Below are positions 6,983 through 13,902 of a DNA stretch of 13,902 nt, piece after piece. A program made the translations under genes and the position numbers. The notes under the pieces were generated by a model. The model did not search any database. It was given only the letters and a program-made list of their open reading frames with translations, and was not told the DNA's origin. This DNA is from Candidatus Adiutrix sp. (GTDB lineage: Bacteria; Desulfobacterota; Desulfarculia; Adiutricales; Adiutricaceae). Numbering within the stretch: the first letter of the stretch is position 1; the number at the start of each line of letters is the position of its first letter. The stretch is taken from assembly GCA_031286085.1 (NCBI GenBank), contig JAITUX010000265.1:1-13902 (forward strand), in the 5' to 3' direction.

Positions 6983-9900
6983 TTAGCCGCTGGTTCCGGC
7001 GGCCAATTCATCAGAGGCTATTTTCTGCCAGAACGGGTCGTTGGCGTCCCTGACCAGGAGCAGGGTGGCGCGGTATTTATCCAGCCTGGCCAGACGCTTA
7101 TAACCTTGGGCCACGGCGTATAGATTTTCAGCGGAGACCCCGGTCCGGTTGGACAGGGCTGAATCAAGGTTGCGTTCAACGTCCGGGTTGCGCCCCAGTT
7201 CCTGATAGACCTGGGCCAGTTGGTAGTATTTCTGGAAAAGTTCCGCCGAGGCCGGCCCTTTGCCGGCCCGGTTCAGGTTTTTTTCCACCAGGGCGGCCCA
7301 ATCCTCCACCCGGTCCGCTTCCAGGTATAGTTCGGTCAAAAGGGCCTGGACCTGGGGATCGACGTCCAGGTCCGGCCGGCTCAATACGCCGTTTTCCAGG
7401 GTGGTCACCGCCCCGGCCTTGTCGCCTATGTTCAGCCTGAAGCGGGCTTCGGCCAGGAAGGTGGCCGAAGCCGAGGGCGAATCAGGGTAGTCGCGCCGGA
7501 AAAGCTCCAAGAGCGCCACCGCCTCGGGGAAACGTCCGAGCTGCCGGCCCAGATCCACGGCGTCCAGAATGGCCTGAGACCGTCCCGGGTGGGCGGTGAA
7601 GGTGGTTATATAGTTATTGAGGCGGTCCCAGGCCTCGACCCGCTGGTTCAAGGCGACCTCGGCCGCGGCGGTTTCCAGGGAAATGTCCGCCACGCGTTCG
7701 TCCTGCCCGTATTGGGCCAGGAACTGTTTATAATGGTTCAGGGCCTCGGCCCCGTGCCTGGACTTAAGTTCCCGGCGGGCCTGGAGAAGGAGCAGATCGG
7801 CGTTCCGCCGGTCGTCGGGGAAGGCCTGCCGGAAGCGGTTCCACATGGCCAGGCCCTCATTCTGCTGCTGGAGGGCGAAATGGTCCTTGGCCTGTTCCAG
7901 CATCAGGTCGGCCTGGGCGGCGGTATCCTGGGGTCGGAGCTGGCGGTATTCCTCGGCCAGTTTGAAAGCCTCGGCCGCCAGGCCGCCGGCCACCATTTTC
8001 TTGTACTGGTCCACATAGCTCCACCCGATCCGCTCGTTTTCCGGGAAGGCCCGGCGGAAAGCGCTCCAACCCTCAAGGGCGGCCTCAAAACGGCCCCGGC
8101 CCCAGTCGCCCTCCGCCCGCCGGAGCAGAAGGTCGGCCAGGCGTCCGTCGCTTGGGTAGTTGGCCAGAAGGAGGTCGGTCAACTCCTTGGCTTCATCATA
8201 GCGTTTCTTGTTCCAATTCTGGTCCGCCTGCCGCAGGAGGAGATCGGCCAGGCGGGCGTCGCCCGGGTAGTTGACCAGAAGGAGGCTGGTCAGATTCCGG
8301 GCTTCATCATAGCGTTCCTTGCTCCAGTTCTGGTCCGCCTGCCGCAAGAGAAGGTCGACCAGACGCTCGTCGCCCTTGTAGTGGTTCAGCAGGAGGTTGG
8401 TCAATTCCCGGGCTTCTTCATAGCGCCCCTTGGTCCAGTGGCGATCCGCCTGCCGGAACAGGAGATCGGCCAGGCGGGCGTCGCCCGGGTAGTTGGCCAT
8501 AAGCAGGTTGGTCAGATTCCGGGCTTCATCATATCGTTCCTTGGTCCAGCTCTGTTCCGCCTGCCGGAGCATGAGGTCGGCCATGCCTTTTTCTCCCGGG
8601 TAGTTAGTCAGGAGCATGGCGGCCAAATCCCGGGCTTCTTCAGGGCGCCCCTTGGTCCAGCTCTGGTCCGCCTGCCGGAGCAGGAAGTCGGCCAGGCCTC
8701 TTTCGCCAGGGTAGTTGGCCAGGAGGAGGTTGGCCAAATCCCGGGCTTCTTCAGGGCGCCCCTGGGCCCAGCTCTGTTCCGCCTGCCGGAGCAGGAAGTC
8801 GGCCAGGCCTCTTTCGCCGGGGTAGTTTTCCTGGATGAGATCGATCAAAGCCCGGGCTTCCACATGGAGCCCCTGGGTCCAACTCTGCTCCGCCTGCCGG
8901 AGCAAGAGGCTGGCCAGGCTTTTTTCGCCCGGGTAGGCGGCCAGGAGGAGGTTGATCAAATCCTGGGCCTCTTCATGGCGCCCCCGGGCCCAGAGCCGCT
9001 CCGCCTGCCGCTGGAGAAAAGCCAGGAGTTCCGGGTGGCCGCGATAGACTTCCAGAAGGTCCTCCGTCAACTCCCGGGCCTCGGGGTAGCGGCCGTTTTC
9101 AATGTCCCGGTCAACAAAGTCCATCATTATTTCAGGCCGCCGCGCATCATCGGGGTAGTCCCGGATGAAAGCCGCCAGCGTTTCCCGGGCCTCGTCCTGC
9201 CGGTCGGTATCCCGGAGCCGGTTAATCTTTTCCACCAGGAGGGCGCCGCCGGCCGGGTCCCGGGGGTAAAGGCCGCGGAAGAGCTCAATGAAACGGAAGG
9301 CGTCTTCAAGGCGGCCGAGGCCGTAGGCTTTCTTGACCTGGTCCAAAAGAATCTGGCGGCCCCGCTGGTCCTCGGGATAGGTCTGGCGGAATTGGGACTG
9401 GAGATCCCAGGCCTGGTCGGGACGTTTCTGGTAATCCTCGATCTGGGCCAGGGTCAGGAGATATTCCGGGCTCAATTCATCCTGGGGGTATTCCTGGCGG
9501 TATTGCCTGATGAAGGCGGCCGCCCGGTCGTAGCGCCGGTTGTCGATTTCAATGGTTATGGCGTCGGACAAGGCGTCCCGCCGCGCCGGCTCGGCGGCTA
9601 TGCTTTGGCGGAAGTCCAAGAGGTTGGTGACGGCCTCGGCGTTGTGGGGCCGGGCCAGGGCCTGGCCGGTCTGGGCCAGTTGCGCGTCCAGCCACTGGCG
9701 CTGGTCGGGGAACTCGTGTTCCATTTCCAGGATATACTTCAGGGCTTCCAGGGGCTGGCCTATTTTCAGGCTGTTGACCACCAGGCTTCTGGCCCGGACA
9801 AGCCGCTTGTCCGGGGTCTCGTCGGCCAGGGAGGCCCAGGTTTCCTGGGCCTCCTTGTAACGGCCCAGCTGCTCGTAGGCCTGGGCCACCAGGGATTCCA

Positions 9901-11632
9901 CCCGTTGCCGGTCGCCCTTGGCGAAGAAATAGGAATTGTCGGCGTAGAGGTCCACTATGCCCTGCCAATCGCCCATGTCCCGCCGCAGGAGCATTTCATC
10001 GACGAGGGCCGCGTTCAAAACCGGCAGGGCCTCGTCCAGGAGGGGGCTCTTGGGGTTGTTGATTTCCAGGTCGCGCAGCCACTTGATGGCTTCGCCGGCC
10101 GCCCCGTCCTCGACCAGGGCCAGGCCGATCTTGAGCTGGGCCAGTTGAACCAGGGACGAGGTGAAACCGGCGTCGGCGATGGATTTATACATCTCCACCG
10201 TGGCCTGCCGGCTGCCGCGCTCCAAGGCGTCAAAGACCTTTTCCTGGCTGAAGAAGCTGTGCAGGGAACCCATGTCGGCCAGGCGCACCTGGCTGATGAG
10301 GCCGCCTTCCTGGAGGGGGTAGTTGCGGCGGACCGCGCCGTAGATGGCTATGGCTTCCCGGTCCAGGCCCTCCTGGCGGTAATTGTCGCCGATGCGGGTC
10401 AGGATGATGTCGGACTTGGGATGGTCGGGCAGAAGGTTGATGGCCTGGGTCAAGTAGTGGCGGCTCATTTCGGGCTGGCCCAGGTAGTGGTAGGTTTCGC
10501 CCAAGGCGTAAAGGATTTCCGGGAAAGTCTGCGGGATGTCCGGGACCTGGCGCAAGGCTTCGCGCATGATCTCCGCGGCCTGGTTGTAAAAGCCCTGGTA
10601 AAAATCGACCGCGCCCGACCGGGCGTAAACCTCCCAGCCCAGCCGGTCGGCCAGGCCCTGGTTAAGAACCGGGGTCAAAAGTTTCCGGGCTTCTTCAGAC
10701 ATCCCCAGGCTCATGAAAAGGTCCGCGGCCTTCAACAGGGACTGCCGGGCATAGGCGTCGTCATTCTCCTGGGCCAGGAGGGCGAACTGGCCGGCGGCCT
10801 CATTGTTGAGGCCCAAGAGGCGGTCGGCTTCGGCCCGCATGTATCTGGCCCGCGAACTCAAGGAGCTGTGGGGCCAGCGGTCCAGAAAGGATTTCCACCC
10901 CTCGACGGCCGCGGCATAGGTTTCCTCCGGCGGCCCGGCCCGGAAATCCAGCTCGGCCTTGAGGTAGCTCGCCACTTCCAGCCGGGGGTGGTCGGGGAAA
11001 GTCTCCAGGAAAAACTTAAGGTCGTCCAAAGCCGCGGACCGGTTATTGCTCCCCACCTCCCCCAGAATTCTCTGGAAGAGGTGTTCGGCCGGCCCGTCGT
11101 TCGGGCCGGGAGGCGAGAGCCGGCTCTGTTCCAAGGCCACTTCGGCCAGGGTCGGCACGGCCAGGGTGACCCGGTCCAGTTCCCCCGGCCCGGCCGGCGC
11201 GTCCAGGGAGGCCGGGGGCAGAAAATCAATATTGAGGGTGTAACGGTCGCGGCCGGTGAAGTGCTTCAGGTCATATTCCTTCAGGCCCACCTTCACCAGG
11301 GCCAGGAGATGGCCGCCCTTGGTCTCGAAATTCAGCCCGGTGATAACTTCATGCCTGGGCAGGGCGCCTATGTCCCCCAGCCTCACGGGCCCCAAATCCA
11401 CCAGGACCCGGCCGTCGGCCGCGGTGCCCACCGTGTAGGGGCCCAGAGGCGCCTGGAAGGTGAAGACCAGGCGGTAATAGCCTTGGCCGTCGCCCAGGCC
11501 GGCCTGGATCAGGCGGTTGCCCGCCTGAGCGCCCGCCGGCCGGGCCGGGATAAGGGCGCAACAAACCAAGGCCGCCAGGAAAAGGCAACCCAGGGCCGGA
11601 GGCCGGGATTTCCGGGGCGGGGTCCGGGTCAC
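6983..11632 (-). CDS. Mirror copy of the exported TPR / AMIN-like protein
   Basis: This is the exact reverse-complement twin of the 2271-6920 gene, identical over all 1549 residues including the signal peptide and the 37-residue repeat array. It ends 31 bp from the symmetry axis and converges on its twin. Because even the synonymous positions checked match, it carries no independent information and is probably an artefactual second copy. If it were real, the organism would hold two identical, convergent copies of a 4.6-kb repeat-rich gene. Confidence 0.85.
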   Translation of the reverse strand: MTRTPPRKSRPPALGCLFLAALVCCALIPARPAGAQAGNRLIQAGLGDGQGYYRLVFTFQAPLGPYTVGTAADGRVLVDLGPVRLGDIGALPRHEVITGLNFETKGGHLLALVKVGLKEYDLKHFTGRDRYTLNIDFLPPASLDAPAGPGELDRVTLAVPTLAEVALEQSRLSPPGPNDGPAEHLFQRILGEVGSNNRSAALDDLKFFLETFPDHPRLEVASYLKAELDFRAGPPEETYAAAVEGWKSFLDRWPHSSLSSRARYMRAEADRLLGLNNEAAGQFALLAQENDDAYARQSLLKAADLFMSLGMSEEARKLLTPVLNQGLADRLGWEVYARSGAVDFYQGFYNQAAEIMREALRQVPDIPQTFPEILYALGETYHYLGQPEMSRHYLTQAINLLPDHPKSDIILTRIGDNYRQEGLDREAIAIYGAVRRNYPLQEGGLISQVRLADMGSLHSFFSQEKVFDALERGSRQATVEMYKSIADAGFTSSLVQLAQLKIGLALVEDGAAGEAIKWLRDLEINNPKSPLLDEALPVLNAALVDEMLLRRDMGDWQGIVDLYADNSYFFAKGDRQRVESLVAQAYEQLGRYKEAQETWASLADETPDKRLVRARSLVVNSLKIGQPLEALKYILEMEHEFPDQRQWLDAQLAQTGQALARPHNAEAVTNLLDFRQSIAAEPARRDALSDAITIEIDNRRYDRAAAFIRQYRQEYPQDELSPEYLLTLAQIEDYQKRPDQAWDLQSQFRQTYPEDQRGRQILLDQVKKAYGLGRLEDAFRFIELFRGLYPRDPAGGALLVEKINRLRDTDRQDEARETLAAFIRDYPDDARRPEIMMDFVDRDIENGRYPEARELTEDLLEVYRGHPELLAFLQRQAERLWARGRHEEAQDLINLLLAAYPGEKSLASLLLRQAEQSWTQGLHVEARALIDLIQENYPGERGLADFLLRQAEQSWAQGRPEEARDLANLLLANYPGERGLADFLLRQADQSWTKGRPEEARDLAAMLLTNYPGEKGMADLMLRQAEQSWTKERYDEARNLTNLLMANYPGDARLADLLFRQADRHWTKGRYEEARELTNLLLNHYKGDERLVDLLLRQADQNWSKERYDEARNLTSLLLVNYPGDARLADLLLRQADQNWNKKRYDEAKELTDLLLANYPSDGRLADLLLRRAEGDWGRGRFEAALEGWSAFRRAFPENERIGWSYVDQYKKMVAGGLAAEAFKLAEEYRQLRPQDTAAQADLMLEQAKDHFALQQQNEGLAMWNRFRQAFPDDRRNADLLLLQARRELKSRHGAEALNHYKQFLAQYGQDERVADISLETAAAEVALNQRVEAWDRLNNYITTFTAHPGRSQAILDAVDLGRQLGRFPEAVALLELFRRDYPDSPSASATFLAEARFRLNIGDKAGAVTTLENGVLSRPDLDVDPQVQALLTELYLEADRVEDWAALVEKNLNRAGKGPASAELFQKYYQLAQVYQELGRNPDVERNLDSALSNRTGVSAENLYAVAQGYKRLARLDKYRATLLLVRDANDPFWQKIASDELAAGTSG
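8129..9016 (-). repeat. Mirror copy of the 111-bp tandem TPR array
   Basis: The same eight 37-codon units appear here in reverse orientation, with the divergent extra unit at 8018-8128. Unit order and sequence match the left arm. Independent arrays of this kind normally drift in copy number or sequence, so the identity supports a single underlying locus. Confidence 0.9.
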
Positions 11633-11688
11633 CAGGGCGGCTCCAGATGGTTTTTTTGAGCCCTTCTTTCAGGCAAGCAATCACCTCA

Positions 11689-11724
11689 CGCCGAGGCCGG
11701 TGAAACCGGCGCGCTTTTTCGGCG
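11689..11724 (-). promoter_or_regulatory. Mirror copy of the leader stem-loop
   Basis: This is the reverse complement of the bulged stem-loop at 2179-2214, in the 156-bp gap (11633-11788) between the mirrored regulator and TPR genes. It has the same two 6-bp stems and one-sided 8-nt bulge. Confidence 0.35.
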
Positions 11725-11788
11725 CCTCCTAATTAGTTATCGACCAAAAAACGACCGGCCATTATGGCAATCACGATCTGGTTGAAGG

Positions 11789-13339
11789 TCACTCCAGGCT
11801 GTCGCCCAAAAGCCCCTTTTTGCGCATCTTCTCCACCAAGGTGGTGCGGTTAAGGTTCAAGAGCTTGGCCGCCTGGTTCCTGACGCCGTCGGCCGCCTCC
11901 AGGGCCGCGACTATGAGCCTGGTTTCATAGGCCGAGACCAGGGCGTTGAAATCCACCCCTTCCGGGGGCACTTCCGAAACCGGCGGCTCCGGGATCTGAG
12001 CCGCCGGGCCTGGAAACTCCAGGGGCCGCCGGCTTTCGGGCGGCTCTTCCGCCGAGGCCGGGGGCTCCGGGCCGGCGGGCGGGGGGGCCTCCGCCTCATA
12101 GGCCAGGGCCAGGTCCAAATCCGGCACCGGCCGGCCGTCGGTGGCCGCCAGGAGCTTGGCCGGCAAGTCGGCCTCGGTCAAAAGCGGCCCGTCGGCCAGG
12201 GTGACCATGCGCTCGACTAGGTTTTCCAATTCCCGCACATTGCCAGGCCAGTCGTAAGCCAGGAGGCGGCCCAAAACCTCCGGCGTCAGGCCGGTCACCA
12301 GGCTGCCCCGGGTGGCCGCCAGCCGGGCCAGGAAATGCTCGACCAGGAGAGGCACGTCTTCCAGCCGCTCCCGGAGGGGCGGCATGGTTATGGGTATGAC
12401 GTTAAGCCGGTAAAACAAGTCTTCCCGGAAGCGGCCCTCCTCCACGGCCCGCACCAAATCCACGTTGGTGGCCGTGATGATCCTGATATCCACCGGGATG
12501 ATCCGGTCGCCGCCCACCCGCTCTATCTCGTGCTCCTGGACCACCCGGAGGAGCTTGACCTGGAGCTTGGGGCTCATGTCGCCTATTTCGTCCAGGAATA
12601 TGGTGCCGCCGTCGGCCATTTCAAAGCGGCCTATGCGGGTGCGGACGGCGTTGGTAAAAGCCCCTTTTTCGTGGCCGAACAGCTCGGCCTCCAGGAGTTC
12701 TTCGGGAATGGCGCCGCAGTTGACGGGAATCAGGGGCTTGGCGGCCCGCGGGCTTTTCAAGTGCAGGGCCCGGGCCAGGAGTTCCTTGCCGGTGCCGCTC
12801 TCGCCGTGAATCATCACCGTGGAATCGGTGGCGGCCACCTTGTCCGCCAGGCGGAAGACCTTTTTCAGGGCCGGGCTGCGGCCGATGATGGTCCGGGGCC
12901 GGCCGGCCGCGGCCGGGGCCGGCGTTTCCGCCCGGCTCCCCCGGGCCGGGGCCGCCTGGCCCGCCGGGTTCAGCCGGCCCATGAAATTATCCAGGCACTT
13001 GGAAAGTTCCAGGGGGTCGGGCGGCAATTCCAGGAAATCGGCCACGCCAAGGCGCATAAGGGCGCTCAGGGTTTTCACGGCCAGGTTTTTGCCCAAGGCC
13101 ACGATTTTAAGCTCGGGATCGGCTTCCAGGAAATCTCGGACCAAGTCAAGGGGCTTCTGCGAGGCGTAACCCAAATCCAGGATGAGCCCGGCCCAGCGGC
13201 GGCCGCCGGGGCGGCCTATTTCCGGCAGAACCTGGGCCGCGCCCAAGGCCCGGAAGGCTTCGGCGCCCCGGTCCCGGCAGGCGGTGGCCAGGAGGCCGGC
13301 CAACTTGTCATCCTTTACCACGACTAAAATATCGCCCAT
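11789..13339 (-). CDS. Mirror copy of the sigma-54-dependent activator
   Basis: This is the exact twin of the 564-2114 gene: 516 residues, the same degenerate receiver, GAFTNA loop, Walker motifs and FleQ-like C-terminus. It reads toward the centre of the window. The ribosome site and upstream dyad are mirrored as well. It is likely the same gene counted twice. Confidence 0.9.
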   Translation of the reverse strand: MGDILVVVKDDKLAGLLATACRDRGAEAFRALGAAQVLPEIGRPGGRRWAGLILDLGYASQKPLDLVRDFLEADPELKIVALGKNLAVKTLSALMRLGVADFLELPPDPLELSKCLDNFMGRLNPAGQAAPARGSRAETPAPAAAGRPRTIIGRSPALKKVFRLADKVAATDSTVMIHGESGTGKELLARALHLKSPRAAKPLIPVNCGAIPEELLEAELFGHEKGAFTNAVRTRIGRFEMADGGTIFLDEIGDMSPKLQVKLLRVVQEHEIERVGGDRIIPVDIRIITATNVDLVRAVEEGRFREDLFYRLNVIPITMPPLRERLEDVPLLVEHFLARLAATRGSLVTGLTPEVLGRLLAYDWPGNVRELENLVERMVTLADGPLLTEADLPAKLLAATDGRPVPDLDLALAYEAEAPPPAGPEPPASAEEPPESRRPLEFPGPAAQIPEPPVSEVPPEGVDFNALVSAYETRLIVAALEAADGVRNQAAKLLNLNRTTLVEKMRKKGLLGDSLE

Positions 13340-13369
13340 GGGCTCTCCCCGAGGCTCTGAGCCTATCTA

Positions 13370-13388
13370 GTCATGATAATATTTTGAC
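13370..13388 (-). promoter_or_regulatory. Mirror copy of the GTCA-N11-TGAC dyad
   Basis: This is the reverse complement of the dyad at 515-533, lying between the mirrored glycosyltransferase fragment and the mirrored regulator. The same weak operator or promoter interpretation applies. Confidence 0.25.
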
Positions 13389-13397
13389 GCCTAAAAC

Positions 13398-13901
13398 TCA
13401 ATACCGGCGACGCGCCTTAAGCTCGCCATACAAATCCAGGTAGTTCCGCACCATTTTTTCAACCGTGAAATGCGTTTCGAAGCGCCGCCGGGCTCCTTCC
13501 CCAAGGCGGGCGGCCAAGCCTGGGTTCTCCCACAGGGTCAGCATGGCCTCTTTCAAGGCGGCCGGGTCGGCCGGGGGGACCACCAGCCCGGTTTCGCCGT
13601 GGATGTTGATATAGGTGGTGCCGGTGGCTATTTCGCAACATATTAAAGGCTTGCCGCGCCGGGCCGCTTCCAGGAGGCTCAGACCGAAAGCCTCGAAACG
13701 CAGGTGAGAGGGGACGACCAGGCCGTAACAGAGACTAAGCAAGGCTTCCTTGTCCTCGTCCGGCAAGGCCCCCAGGAAGCGCACCGTAGCCAGCCCTTCG
13801 GCCGCCACCCGGGCCTTCAGGGCCGCCTCCTGGCCGCCCTCCCCCACCAGCACCAAGGGGCAAGGCAGGCCCTGGGCCGCGGTCAACAAAAAATCCAGCC
13901 C
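13398..13901 (-). CDS. Mirror copy of the glycosyltransferase C-terminal fragment, 5' end cut by window edge
   Basis: This is the twin of the 2-505 fragment, with the same donor-binding half, EAFGLSLLE motif and stop. It is truncated at precisely the same base as the left copy, which is expected if one read path was reflected and not if two real loci were sampled. Confidence 0.87.
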   Translation of the reverse strand, partial: GLDFLLTAAQGLPCPLVLVGEGGQEAALKARVAAEGLATVRFLGALPDEDKEALLSLCYGLVVPSHLRFEAFGLSLLEAARRGKPLICCEIATGTTYINIHGETGLVVPPADPAALKEAMLTLWENPGLAARLGEGARRRFETHFTVEKMVRNYLDLYGELKARRRY

Positions 13902-13902
13902 C

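Larger units (their letters stand above)
1..13902. repeat. Perfect 2 x 6951-bp inverted repeat spanning the whole window
   Basis: The left arm 1-6951 and right arm 6952-13902 are exact reverse complements with no spacer. The first bases GGGGCTGGATTTTTTG return as CAAAAAATCCAGCCCC at the end, each gene has an identical twin at 13903-x, and the intergenic gaps also mirror. No single-base difference was seen between arms in any gene pair. Most likely this is an assembly or amplification fold-back, so the right-arm entries should be read as duplicates, not as extra genes. Confidence 0.97.

Noticed and set aside
6952..13902. Right-arm genes as a true second copy or a gene duplication event
   Set aside because: There is no difference between arms in any gene pair or in the intergenic bases checked, and both ends are identical. 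They are listed for completeness but are best treated as reflections.
1..13902. Transposon or integron with long terminal inverted repeats
   Set aside because: There is no transposase, integrase or unique central segment between the arms, and no target duplication can be seen.

Overview
The whole window is one perfect inverted repeat. Positions 1-6951 and 6952-13902 are reverse complements of each other, so any base x pairs with base 13903-x. There is no spacer and I found no mismatch: all gene pairs translate identically, and the spot-checked nucleotides at the ends, the centre and the intergenic gaps mirror exactly. The window therefore holds one 6.95 kb locus written twice, with three genes per arm converging on the centre. 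The likeliest explanation is an assembly or amplification fold-back, for three reasons: the arms show no divergence, both ends stop at the same point inside the same gene, and the axis lies inside a GC-rich terminator hairpin. A genuine giant palindrome or a replication form cannot be excluded from sequence alone.

Layout of the left arm (the right arm is its mirror). Positions 2-505 hold the C-terminal part of a GT-B family 4 glycosyltransferase, cut by the window edge. After a 58-bp gap with a possible dyad operator, 564-2114 encodes a sigma-54 enhancer-binding protein. It has a degenerate receiver domain, a central AAA+ ATPase with an altered GAFTGA loop (GAFTNA), and a Fis-type helix-turn-helix resembling that of FleQ/FlrA. 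A 156-bp gap with a bulged stem-loop follows. Positions 2271-6920 then encode a 1549-residue exported TPR protein with a signal peptide, an AMIN-like N-terminal domain and an array of nearly uniform 37-residue repeats. The arm closes with a strong hairpin terminator at the axis.

The high GC content, the FleQ-like sigma-54 regulator, the very large exported TPR protein and the LPS/EPS-type glycosyltransferase suggest a Gram-negative bacterium, probably of the Desulfobacterota (former Deltaproteobacteria). This is an inference from general gene character, not from a marker gene. The three codirectional genes fit a cell-surface theme: one makes a surface glycan, one controls transcription (FleQ-type proteins switch between motility and exopolysaccharide), and one is an envelope scaffold. 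Whether they act together is not shown by the sequence. I see no CRISPR array, transposase, tRNA, rRNA or phage gene.
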